Assembly: GCA_023391955.1 (NCBI GenBank)
Contig: JAEWAA010000298.1
Coordinates: 1-9,007, forward strand
Origin: Bacillota bacterium
GTDB lineage: Bacteria > Bacillota > Bacilli > Paenibacillales > NBRC-103111
Length of the DNA: 9,007 nucleotides
Reading direction: 5' to 3'
In this document: piece after piece, positions 1 through 6,745 of the stretch
How the letters are laid out: each line of letters begins with the position of its first letter
Numbering within the stretch: position 1 is the first letter of the stretch
The notes under the pieces: model-generated
The model's input: only the letters and a program-made list of their open reading frames with translations
Told to the model about the DNA's origin: nothing
Databases searched by the model: none
Position numbers and translations under genes: made by a program

Positions 1-318
1 ATTGCTTCCGCCATCCGGGAGGGAGTGGGAAGCAGCGATTTTGCAGCCCGCTACGGCGGCGAGGAGTTTACGATTGTTTTTACAGACAGGACGCTGGAGG
101 AGGTCCGCCAGGTGCTGGAGGGCATCCGGGAAAATGTGGAGCTTCAGGAGCATCCCGGACTGGAGGGACGGCGGGTGACGATAAGCATCGGGCTCCATCC
201 CTACGGCAAGGGGATGGAGGCGGAGCGCCTGCTGGAGCATGCCGATGCTTACCTGTACCAAGCCAAACGCAAGGGCCGCAACCGGATCTGCGACCATCTC
301 ACCGCGGCGGAGGCCTAA
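1..318 (+). CDS. Diguanylate cyclase, C-terminal part of GGDEF domain (5' end outside window)
   Basis: The frame is open from base 1 to TAA at 316-318, giving 105 residues; the gene begins upstream of the window. The signature RYGGEEF lies at residues 17-23 of this fragment. GGEEF is an accepted active variant of the GGDEF loop that binds GTP and makes cyclic di-GMP. The end of the domain is also typical: an ADAYLYQAKRKGRNR stretch near residues 82-96, matching the usual ADxALYxAKxxGRN block. The inhibitory I-site (RxxD, just before the active loop) reads GSSD at residues 10-13, so the arginine is missing and product feedback inhibition is probably lost. The protein ends soon after the GGDEF domain, so any sensor domain must be N-terminal and cannot be seen. 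A GTG at 25 is only an internal codon, because the domain clearly extends upstream. Confidence 0.93.
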   Translation: MASAIREGVGSSDFAARYGGEEFTIVFTDRTLEEVRQVLEGIRENVELQEHPGLEGRRVTISIGLHPYGKGMEAERLLEHADAYLYQAKRKGRNRICDHLTAAEA

Positions 319-348
319 GCAGCTTGTCCGGCGGGACAGCGTCTTAGG
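314..348. terminator. Imperfect hairpin between convergent genes
   Basis: CCTAAG (314-319) pairs with CTTAGG (343-348), and inside it TGTCC (325-329) pairs with GGACA (334-338) around a GGCG loop; a small internal loop lies between the two stems. The TAA stop of the upstream cyclase gene (316-318) is inside the outer stem, and the minus-strand HNH gene ends 3 bases beyond it. There is no U-tract on either strand, so this is at best a weak bidirectional terminator or an mRNA 3'-end stabiliser. The pairing is seen directly; the role is inferred. Confidence 0.35.
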
Positions 349-351
349 GAG

Positions 352-1158
352 TTAATCCTCCACACCTTCCATAAAGTCCTCCAAGCTGCGGTTGGCCTTG
401 CTCTGGTTGCACAGGGAGCAGGCGCAGACACAGTTCATCGGGGTGGTATGGCCGCCCCGGGAGCGCGGCAGCAGATGGTCGATGGTATCGCCATACTCGC
501 CGCAGAAATAGCAGGTAAACTGATCGCGCATCAGGATGTAGCGCTTGAATTTCTTGTTGGAATAAAGGCGGCGGATGGTATGGGCGTTGACCACCACGGC
601 AGCGTATTCCTTAACCAGGACGGACGCCGTCTCCAGATCCGTCTCCTGCACCCAGCGCCGTCCCTTGTCCGTATGCCCGCGCATGCGGATTATGCCCTCC
701 CGGGTGGGGCGGAGCACGGAAGCGTCGGGCCCCGGAGGTTTGGGCGGCGGCTCCGGCAAGGGACGCCGGCTGAGCCTGCGCATGGGCACCGAGGAGAGAT
801 GCTCCTCTCCAGGCGTACCGGGAGCCGCCGCCGGCGGGCTGCTGGTTGCACCGGCGAGGACGGGGGTGGTCCGTCCCATATCCACGGTTATAAACGGGCT
901 GCTTGCCCCCGGTTCCGTGCTCTCACCCGGTGGAGGACTCTCCTGGCCGGTGAGGCGCCGGAGCTTTTTGGTTTTTTTGCGGCAAGCCCGGCACATGCCG
1001 CGGCGGGCGTTCTTGCCGGAGCGTTTGCCTGTCCGCTTCATAAAATGGGACAGCGGCTTATGCATATTGCAGCGTGGACAGAGTCGTTGCGCATCCGCCT
1101 CTTCCACGGATTCCGCAGCCAATTCTTCATCTATTGCAGACTGTGGCTCCTGAAGCAT
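352..1158 (-). CDS. HNH endonuclease family protein with N-terminal zinc finger
   Basis: A 268-residue protein. The start is ATG at 1158-1156, with GGAAGG 7 bases upstream on the minus strand. Residues 27-59 hold a probable zinc finger, C27-x2-C30 and C56-x2-C59, followed by a lysine/arginine-rich stretch. Residues about 72-150 are a proline-, serine- and glycine-rich linker, likely disordered. Residues about 168-268 are the conserved part: YSNKKFKRYILMRDQ, then C216-x2-C219, IDHLLPRSRGG with the catalytic-type D227-H228, N242, C247-x2-C250 and NQSK. This matches zinc-bound HNH nucleases that nick or cut DNA. The conserved part resembles stand-alone HNH proteins common in Bacillales genomes. 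No methylase, phage or intron genes lie nearby, so restriction, homing and repair roles are all open. It converges on the cyclase gene and diverges from the WG-repeat gene. Confidence 0.88.
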   Translation of the reverse strand: MLQEPQSAIDEELAAESVEEADAQRLCPRCNMHKPLSHFMKRTGKRSGKNARRGMCRACRKKTKKLRRLTGQESPPPGESTEPGASSPFITVDMGRTTPVLAGATSSPPAAAPGTPGEEHLSSVPMRRLSRRPLPEPPPKPPGPDASVLRPTREGIIRMRGHTDKGRRWVQETDLETASVLVKEYAAVVVNAHTIRRLYSNKKFKRYILMRDQFTCYFCGEYGDTIDHLLPRSRGGHTTPMNCVCACSLCNQSKANRSLEDFMEGVED

Positions 1159-1353
1159 GGGGGTACCTTCCTTTTATTATATGGTTATGAATATTCGGAT
1201 TTGGCTGTTGGCCGCTTGGAGAGCTTTTCCAAGGGGCTTATTTCTATTGTAGCGGATTTTGGCGGCGCGTGCATGTTGCGAATTTCATAGGCCGAGTTGT
1301 CATTTCCGCCCTGTTGTCCCCATATGCTTATGGCATAAACCTTGCGAAACCTT

Positions 1354-1360
1354 AGGAGGG
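1354..1360 (+). promoter_or_regulatory. Ribosome binding site deciding the TTG start of the WG-repeat gene
   Basis: AGGAGGG stands 6 bases before TTG at 1367-1369 and 12 bases before ATG at 1373. The spacing favours TTG. The frame is open back to a TAG at 1250-1252, but that upstream stretch (38 codons, many Cys, His and Pro) has no comparable ribosome binding site and no clear domain. Confidence 0.7.
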
Positions 1361-1366
1361 ACCGCC

Positions 1367-3406
1367 TTGAACATGCATGCAGTGGGAGATTTTGACGGAG
1401 ACGGGATTTGGGAGGCGGCAGCGCTGTCCCGCGCCCAGGACGGGTTATGGCTGACGGTCTACAAATACAGCGGCTGGGGCTGGACGGAAACGGGCCGTTG
1501 GCAGTGGCCGGATCTGGCAGTTCAAGCCTTTTATGCAGTGCCGGCTGCTGTCAATGGAAGAAGCGGCCACAATCTGGTGGTAGGCTGGGCGGCGGAGGCG
1601 CAGTCCTCCCTGTCAGTGATGGACTGGACGGCGGAGGGGCCTTCCGAGCGGGTGCGGTATGCCCTGTCCGGCGGGGAAACCCCTGCCCCGCGGGCCCCTG
1701 TTTTGCTTCCGGCAAGCGTAAACACCACCACCGGGCAATTATGGGGCTACATAGACGCCGGGGGCAAGCTGAGGCTACCTGCCGTCTACGATTATGCGGA
1801 GAGCTTCCAGGACAATGGGCTTGCTATCGTGTCCAAAAACGGCAAAAGCGGGATTATCAATACCCGCGGTCAGTTTGTGGTGGAGCCCCGCTTTGACAGC
1901 ATCGGCATTTTCTCGGAGGGGAGAGCGTCCGTATCGGATGACAAGGGCTCCTATGTCATTGATGAGCAAGGCAGGCGGGTGACGCCGCCAGACAAGGTCT
2001 ACAGCTATATTCAGCCCTATAGCGAAGGGCGGGCGTTATTCTACCAGACGGGCCAGGGGGAAAACGCCGCATACGGCTATCTGGACCGGGACGGCGCCGA
2101 GGTTATTCCGGCCTCCTATATGGAGGGGAATGACTTCGCCAACGGCAAGGCCTTGGTCAAGGTGAAGAATGGACTGTACCGCCTGATCGGACTGAACGGC
2201 GAAACTCTGTCGGAGCTGCCCTTTGCCTTCGTGGGCCCGCCCTCGGAGGGGGTAATGGCGTTCCAGGAAACCGATGGCGGCAAATACGGCTACGTGAATG
2301 AGCAGGGGGCTGTGGTCATCGCTCCGGCCTTTACGGGAGCACAGCCCTTCCAGGGGGGCCATGCGGTTGTGAATACGGCGGAGGATTACGCCGCCAATTA
2401 CGGATTTATCGATAAAGCCGGCAAGTTCACCATTCCCGCGGGGTATTCGGACATCCGGCTGCTGGGTCTGGGCCGCGCTGCGCTGGGAAAGCCTATTGAT
2501 CCCGCCCGGCCGTATATAGGCACCCGCTATGCCATATCGGATCTGAACGGGAACCTCTACTCCAACTTTCAGTTTCTGGCGGTGGAGGACTTTAAGCGGG
2601 GGGCCGCTTCCGTCCAGGACGGCAAAAATACGTACTTCATCGGCCCTGACGGCAAACGGATTACCCGGCTTCCCCTTGTCCCGGGCAGCGGCACGTTGTC
2701 CTTCGAGGACGGCCTGATCCGGGCCCAGGTGGACAACCGGCTGTCTTATCTGACCCAGTCCGGCCGGCTGGTGTGGACTCAGAATACGGTGATCCCGCTT
2801 ACGCCCCCTTACCGGGTGAGGGAGCTCAAGTACAAACCGAATAAGGATTATCTGGTGTATTATCCCCAGGTGGATGGCATCACGCCGCCTTCTGTGCGGG
2901 AGCAGGTGAACCGGCGGCTGGCGGAGCTCTCCAAGGTGAAGCCCGTTCCGTCGGGCCAGCAGCTGGAATCCTCCTACACCGGGGACTTCCAGGTGATGTT
3001 CTACCGCGGCCGCCTTCTTCAGCTGCTGCTGGAGGGATATGACTATCCCTTCGGGGCCGCCCACGGCATGCCCTCCCGGGTATATCCGCCGGTGGATCTG
3101 GGCTCGGGCCGGTTCTATGAGCTGAAGGATCTGTTCAAGCCGGACAGCAATTATCTCCAGGTGCTCAGCGCCATTGTGAAAAAGCAGATCGACAGCGGCG
3201 CATATCCCTATGTCTGGCCGGACAATTACAAGGGCATTACAGCTGACCAGCTGTTCTATGTAACGGAGAACGACCTCCACCTGTTGTTTACGCCTTATGA
3301 GATTGCCCCTTATGCGGCAGGCTTCCCTGAATTCAAGATTCCGTTTACGGAGCTGGACCCGATTCTGGACAAAACCGGCGCCTTCTGGCGCTCCTTTCAC
3401 CCGTAA
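1367..3406 (+). CDS. WG-repeat protein with FG-GAP-like N-terminus and C-terminal DUF3298 (RsiV-like) domain
   Basis: A 679-residue protein from TTG 1367. Residues about 3-75 start with an FG-GAP/VCBS-type calcium-loop motif (VGDFDGDGIWEAA) and a LVVGW strand. Residues about 125-470 contain nine or ten degenerate WG repeats of roughly 30-40 residues, each with a GYID/GFID/GYVN-like start, a G-x-x-(V/I)-(I/V)-x-P middle and an EGRA-like end. Residues about 484-664 resemble DUF4163/DUF3298, with YPQVDG, then FGAAHGMPS and the conserved LKDLF. That domain is known in the lysozyme-binding anti-sigma factor RsiV and in the deacetylase PdaC, where it lies outside the membrane. No catalytic domain is seen, so a binding or sensing role is inferred. 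No signal peptide or membrane segment is present from this start, which is odd for such domains. A possible promoter (TTGTCA at 1297, TATGCT at 1323) has a 20-base spacer and is weak. The gene is followed after 89 bases by a small gene that shares its terminator. Confidence 0.85.
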   Translation: MNMHAVGDFDGDGIWEAAALSRAQDGLWLTVYKYSGWGWTETGRWQWPDLAVQAFYAVPAAVNGRSGHNLVVGWAAEAQSSLSVMDWTAEGPSERVRYALSGGETPAPRAPVLLPASVNTTTGQLWGYIDAGGKLRLPAVYDYAESFQDNGLAIVSKNGKSGIINTRGQFVVEPRFDSIGIFSEGRASVSDDKGSYVIDEQGRRVTPPDKVYSYIQPYSEGRALFYQTGQGENAAYGYLDRDGAEVIPASYMEGNDFANGKALVKVKNGLYRLIGLNGETLSELPFAFVGPPSEGVMAFQETDGGKYGYVNEQGAVVIAPAFTGAQPFQGGHAVVNTAEDYAANYGFIDKAGKFTIPAGYSDIRLLGLGRAALGKPIDPARPYIGTRYAISDLNGNLYSNFQFLAVEDFKRGAASVQDGKNTYFIGPDGKRITRLPLVPGSGTLSFEDGLIRAQVDNRLSYLTQSGRLVWTQNTVIPLTPPYRVRELKYKPNKDYLVYYPQVDGITPPSVREQVNRRLAELSKVKPVPSGQQLESSYTGDFQVMFYRGRLLQLLLEGYDYPFGAAHGMPSRVYPPVDLGSGRFYELKDLFKPDSNYLQVLSAIVKKQIDSGAYPYVWPDNYKGITADQLFYVTENDLHLLFTPYEIAPYAAGFPEFKIPFTELDPILDKTGAFWRSFHP

Positions 3407-3495
3407 ACCCGGGCAGCCAGCCCTGCCAAACATCCGCACGGGTAACCCCCGGCACAGCGCGGCATCCTAACCCCATCACATTCCGGGGAGGACTG

Positions 3496-3735
3496 ATGCT
3501 GCCCATGGGGACCCAAGCCAGTGAAAACAAGCGGGCTGTGCTTAGCGGGAAGGACTATGTATTTTTGGATGGTCGCTGGAGGCATAAAGGGGGCGGCCCC
3601 GCCTTCTCCGATTTCCCCGTCCAAGTGTTGGGGGAAACGGAGTTTGCCGAGTCGCTGGACCGTTATGTCTCTGCTGTTTCCCGGAAGGTGAATGAAGCCC
3701 ATTTGGGCAAAAAGCTGTTTGTGTTTAAGCCATAA
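3496..3735 (+). CDS. Small hypothetical protein (79 aa)
   Basis: I do not recognise this family. The ATG at 3496 follows GGGGAGG (3485-3491) with a short 4-base gap; ATG 3505, in the same frame, is the alternative start with a 13-base gap. The product is basic and soluble-looking, with no cysteine, signal peptide or membrane segment. It has a KDYVFLDGRWRHKGGG stretch, probably two beta strands, then a helix-like ESLDRYVSAVSRKVNEAH and a KKLFVFKP end. It lies 89 bases after the WG-repeat gene, with no terminator between them, and just before a strong terminator, so it is probably the last gene of that transcript. Its own good ribosome binding site and its position argue that it is real. Confidence 0.6.
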   Translation: MLPMGTQASENKRAVLSGKDYVFLDGRWRHKGGGPAFSDFPVQVLGETEFAESLDRYVSAVSRKVNEAHLGKKLFVFKP

Positions 3736-3745
3736 TGTGATTGGT

Positions 3746-3775
3746 CCGGCCGTCCTCCGCGCGGCCGGTTTTTTT
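3746..3775 (+). terminator. Rho-independent terminator
   Basis: A perfect 7-bp GC stem, CCGGCCG (3746-3752) with CGGCCGG (3762-3768), has a 9-base loop and is followed directly by seven T residues (3769-3775). It begins 10 bases after the stop of the 79-residue gene and closes the WG-repeat transcript. Confidence 0.93.
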
Positions 3776-3785
3776 CGGTCACGCA

Positions 3786-3814
3786 TTGCCAGCCGCCCCG
3801 GCAGGCTGTAAAAT
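3786..3814 (+). promoter_or_regulatory. Probable sigma-A promoter of the cysteine hydrolase-helicase operon
   Basis: TTGCCA (3786-3791), a 17-base spacer and TAAAAT (3809-3814) make a good vegetative promoter just after the preceding terminator. Transcription should start near 3821, giving a leader of about 40 bases. A short inverted repeat, TTGAA-AA-TTCAA (3827-3838), lies just after the predicted start point and could be an operator, though such a short repeat can arise by chance. Confidence 0.6.
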
Positions 3815-3845
3815 AGGAACAAATGTTTGAAAATTCAACTGGGCG

Positions 3846-3851
3846 AAGGGA
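3846..3851 (+). promoter_or_regulatory. Ribosome binding site selecting ATG 3861
   Basis: AAGGGA directly abuts the ATG at 3852, leaving no gap, but is 9 bases before the in-frame ATG at 3861. The later ATG is therefore the more likely start of the hydrolase; it also gives the usual short N-terminus before the first beta strand (MKMALLIVDMQ). Confidence 0.6.
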
Positions 3852-3860
3852 ATGGATCCG

Positions 3861-4355
3861 ATGAAAATGGCATTGCTGATTGTGGATATGCAGCTGGCTT
3901 ATTTGGGGGATTGTGTAAAGGAAAGCGGGGCGGAGGCTGCCTGCGAATATATCAATTACGTCTCGGAGAAGTTCCGTGCCAAGGGCCATTGTGTGGTGCA
4001 TGTGAAGCATGTTGATCCGGGCGAGTCCAAGGAGGATCTGGGCTGCGAAATCATTCCCCAGGTGAAGATCGGGCCGGAGGATCATACGGTCTGGAAAAGC
4101 TTCAACAACGCCTTCTGGCAAACCGGCCTGGAGGAGCTGCTGCGCCGGGAAAAGGTGGACCTGGTCATCGTATCCGGCTATTCCGCGGAATACTGCGTCA
4201 CCTTCACCTATGGCGGAGGAACGGAGCGGGGCTTTAAAACGGTCATGCTCCAAAAAGGGATTGTCAGCAGAAACCCATTGGTGGTGCCTGAGGTGACCCG
4301 GGACCGGAATATGATTTCGTATCCGGCCATTGACGCCATTCTGGAAGCACAGTGA
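3861..4355 (+). CDS. Cysteine hydrolase, isochorismatase-like fold
   Basis: A 164-residue protein, typical in length for this family. Counting from ATG 3861, the catalytic triad of isochorismatase-like cysteine hydrolases can be placed: D9 in LLIVDMQ, K79 in VWKSFNNAF, and C112 in SGYSAEYCV, preceded by the usual strand VDLVIVSG. Members hydrolyse isochorismate, nicotinamide, ureido compounds or N-carbamoyl amines, and the substrate cannot be told from sequence. The cysteine lies within EYCVTFTYGGGTERGF rather than the common CVxxTAxDAxxxGY, so the substrate pocket may differ from the well-known enzymes. No signal peptide, so cytoplasmic. The stop TGA overlaps the GTG start of the helicase gene by 4 bases, so the two are probably co-translated. 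An alternative start at 3852 adds three residues. Confidence 0.9.
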   Translation: MKMALLIVDMQLAYLGDCVKESGAEAACEYINYVSEKFRAKGHCVVHVKHVDPGESKEDLGCEIIPQVKIGPEDHTVWKSFNNAFWQTGLEELLRREKVDLVIVSGYSAEYCVTFTYGGGTERGFKTVMLQKGIVSRNPLVVPEVTRDRNMISYPAIDAILEAQ

Positions 4356-6679
4356 GTATTCCCGTCTCCGTCCGCGGCTTAGCCGAATATGCCTTCCGGG
4401 CGGGAAGCATTGACGGGAGCTTCCGGGCAAGCACACCTCTGGCGGAAGGGACTCGCATTCATAAGGCGGTCCAGGCGGAATACGGCTCCGCAGACCGGAC
4501 AGAGGTGTTCTTGTCAGGGGAATTTCCATACGAGGAGCTGCAGTTTGTGTTGGAGGGGCGCTGTGACGGCCTGCGGCAGGACGAGGAAGGGGCCTTTATC
4601 GAGGAGATCAAATCCACCGCCTCAGCGCTGGAGAGTCCGGCCATTCAAGCAGGTTTGCCTGTGCATTGGGCCCAGGCCTGCTGCTATGCCTGTCTCTACA
4701 CACGGCAGGAAGGACTTGAAGGGATCCGGGTCCGTCTTCTGTATGTGCAAACCGGCTCGGATCAGCGCCATGCTATTACGCGGCGGTTATCCTCCGGAGA
4801 GCTGGAGGAGGCGGTTGCCGGAATGCTCGCCGTGTATGCCCCGTTTGCCCGGATGGGCGCCGCCCATATAGCCCTGCGCGGGCCCAGTATCAAATCGCTG
4901 CCCTTCCCCTATGAGGGTTACCGTCCCGGCCAGCGCAAGCTGGCTGGTGCGGTATATCAAGCCATAACCGAAGGGCGGAAGCTGTTTGTCCGCGCGCCTA
5001 CCGGCACGGGCAAAACCATGTCCACCCTGTTTCCCGCTGTCAAGGCCGTTGGGGAAGGAGTGGCGGAGCGGGTGATGTATGTAACCGCCCGGACCACCGG
5101 GCGTGCCGCCGCCGAGGAGGCCTTCGGCCTGATGGACAAGCAGGGGCTGGTTTTCCGCCGGGTGACGCTGACCGCCAAGGAGAAGATCTGCTTCCAGGAG
5201 GAGGTCCGCTGCACTCCGGAGGCCTGCCCGTATGCGGAGGGGCACTATGACAGAGTGAACGCGGCCATGCTGGATCTGCTGGGCCATGAAACAGCCATCA
5301 CCCGCCAGGTGGTGGAGCAGTATGCCAGAAAGCACCGGGTATGCCCCTTTGAGTTTTCTCTCGATGCCGCTTACGAATCGGATGCCATGATCGGCGACTA
5401 TAACTACGTGTTTGATCCTGTTGTGGCACTGAAACGGATAGGGGATGCGGACCGCAAGAAGACGGTGGTGCTGGCGGATGAGGCCCATAATCTGCCTGAC
5501 CGGGCCAGGGAGATGTATTCCGCTGCCCTGGACAAGTCCGCGTTTCTCCAACTGTCACGCAGCTTCAAAAGCGCCGCGGGTCTGTACCGGGCCGCCCGGG
5601 GCATCAACGCCTGGTTTATTGCCATGCGCAAACAACTCCAGAACGGGGGCAGCCCCCGCCTGGCGGCTCCTCCAGAGGAGCTGGCTCCCCTCCTGGAGGA
5701 ATTCCGGCAGCAGGCGGAGGCTGTGCTCGCATCCGGCGTCCAGGCGGGCGGACCCGGGGACAGCTTGCTGGCCGATGCCTATTATGCGGTGCTGGGGTAT
5801 CTCCGTGTAGCCGAAGGGTTCGGCGAGGAATACGCCGTTTTTCTGGAAGAGGAACGGCAGGAGCTGCGCCTGCGGCTTTTTTGCCTGAATCCCTCCCGGC
5901 TGCTGGAGCAGGCGGGCAAAAGCTACCGCAGCCATGTGTTTTTCTCCGCCACTCTGGCGCCGATCCGCTTCTATCAGGAGCTCTTGGGCGGGAGCGGAGA
6001 GGATTATGGGCTTGCGGTCCCCTCACCCTTCCGGAGAGAGCAGCTGCGGGTGCTGCATGCCCCCGTCTCCATCCGCTACCGGGACCGGGAGCAGAATATC
6101 GGTCCCGTCGCCGGGCTGATCGATGTCCTGCTCCGGGAGCAGCCTGGCAATGCGATCATCTTCTTTTCCTCCTATGACTATATGCGCAAGGTGCATGCCC
6201 GGTTTATGGAGGCGTTTCCTGCCCTCCGTTACCAGGTGCTGCTGCAGGAGGCGGGGATGGCGGAGGAGGAGCGGGAGGCGTTTCTCGCCTGCTTTCGGGC
6301 GGATGCAGAGACCCCTGTATTGGCGTTTGCGGTGCTGGGGGGCATTTTTGCCGAGGGGGTCGATTTGCCCGGGGACAGGCTGAAGGCGGTAGCCGTCATC
6401 GGAACTGGGCTGCCGCAGGTTGGGCTTACGCGCAATCTGATCCGGGAATATTATGACCGCAGCGGCCGCGACGGCTTCCAATATGCTTATGTGTACCCCG
6501 GGATGGGCAAGGTGCTCCAGGCAGGAGGCCGATTGATCCGCTCCGAGGCGGACACCGGGACGCTGCTTCTGGCGGATGACCGGTACCGGATGCCGCCTTA
6601 TTGGGACCTGCTCCCGGAGGAATGGAAGCCGCCGGAGCCCCTTAAGCTTCCCTCTGATTGGGGAAATCAGGAAGGTTGA
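4352..6679 (+). CDS. PD-(D/E)XK nuclease fused to XPD/DinG-type Fe-S DNA helicase
   Basis: A 775-residue protein starting at GTG 4352, inside the preceding stop (GTGA), with GGAAG at 4343 as a modest ribosome binding site. Residues about 30-170 form a RecB/Cas4-like PD-(D/E)XK nuclease: H37, D72 in GRCDG, E85-x-K87 in EEIKS, and the Q108-x3-Y112 motif. Residues 185 onward are a superfamily 2 helicase: Walker A APTGTGKT (215-222), four cysteines C280, C287, C292 and C331 expected to bind a 4Fe-4S cluster, DEAH (376-379), FSATL (531-535), and the final motif QAGGRLIRS (723-731). This is the COG1199 class (DinG, XPD, Rad3) of 5'-3' DNA helicases. All catalytic residues look intact, so it should be an active, cytoplasmic DNA repair or processing enzyme. 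The nuclease lacks an obvious Cas4-type flanking cysteine cluster. It is longer at the N-terminus than E. coli DinG. No cas genes are nearby. Confidence 0.93.
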   Translation: MSIPVSVRGLAEYAFRAGSIDGSFRASTPLAEGTRIHKAVQAEYGSADRTEVFLSGEFPYEELQFVLEGRCDGLRQDEEGAFIEEIKSTASALESPAIQAGLPVHWAQACCYACLYTRQEGLEGIRVRLLYVQTGSDQRHAITRRLSSGELEEAVAGMLAVYAPFARMGAAHIALRGPSIKSLPFPYEGYRPGQRKLAGAVYQAITEGRKLFVRAPTGTGKTMSTLFPAVKAVGEGVAERVMYVTARTTGRAAAEEAFGLMDKQGLVFRRVTLTAKEKICFQEEVRCTPEACPYAEGHYDRVNAAMLDLLGHETAITRQVVEQYARKHRVCPFEFSLDAAYESDAMIGDYNYVFDPVVALKRIGDADRKKTVVLADEAHNLPDRAREMYSAALDKSAFLQLSRSFKSAAGLYRAARGINAWFIAMRKQLQNGGSPRLAAPPEELAPLLEEFRQQAEAVLASGVQAGGPGDSLLADAYYAVLGYLRVAEGFGEEYAVFLEEERQELRLRLFCLNPSRLLEQAGKSYRSHVFFSATLAPIRFYQELLGGSGEDYGLAVPSPFRREQLRVLHAPVSIRYRDREQNIGPVAGLIDVLLREQPGNAIIFFSSYDYMRKVHARFMEAFPALRYQVLLQEAGMAEEEREAFLACFRADAETPVLAFAVLGGIFAEGVDLPGDRLKAVAVIGTGLPQVGLTRNLIREYYDRSGRDGFQYAYVYPGMGKVLQAGGRLIRSEADTGTLLLADDRYRMPPYWDLLPEEWKPPEPLKLPSDWGNQEG

Positions 6680-6703
6680 ATTCCGCCTCTTTGTGCCATA
6701 TTA

Positions 6704-6736
6704 CCCTTGTCGGAGATTTGATTATTAGGGCAAGGG
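6704..6736 (+). promoter_or_regulatory. Possible hairpin covering the pdaA ribosome binding site
   Basis: CCCTTGTC (6704-6711) can pair with GGCAAGGG (6729-6736), 8 bp including one G-U, with a 17-base loop. The 3' arm contains the AAGGGG ribosome binding site of pdaA (6732-6737). If transcription comes from upstream, for example readthrough from the helicase gene, this structure could hide the site. Pairing is seen directly; function is inferred. Confidence 0.3.
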
Positions 6737-6745
6737 GTGAACAGC

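Noticed and set aside
448..1290. Long plus-strand open frame (280 codons) and another at 575-1153
   Set aside because: Antisense to the HNH gene, which has clear motifs and a ribosome binding site; the plus frames are Arg/Gly/Ala-rich GC artefacts with no recognisable domain.
1297..1341. Sigma-A promoter for the WG-repeat gene (TTGTCA...TATGCT or TTGTCC...TAAACC)
   Set aside because: The first has a 20-base spacer and the second a poor -10; neither is good enough to list as a feature. A TATGC/GCATA inverted repeat here (1323-1337) is too short to interpret.
2036..3439. 467-codon minus-strand open frame
   Set aside because: Lies fully opposite the WG-repeat/DUF3298 gene, has no ribosome binding site or domain, and shows the Arg/His/Gln-rich composition of a shadow frame in GC-rich DNA.
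4352..4900. Cas4-like nuclease as a sign of a CRISPR-Cas locus
   Set aside because: No repeat-spacer array and no cas genes are present; the nuclease is part of a helicase fusion and lacks the Cas4-type cysteine cluster.
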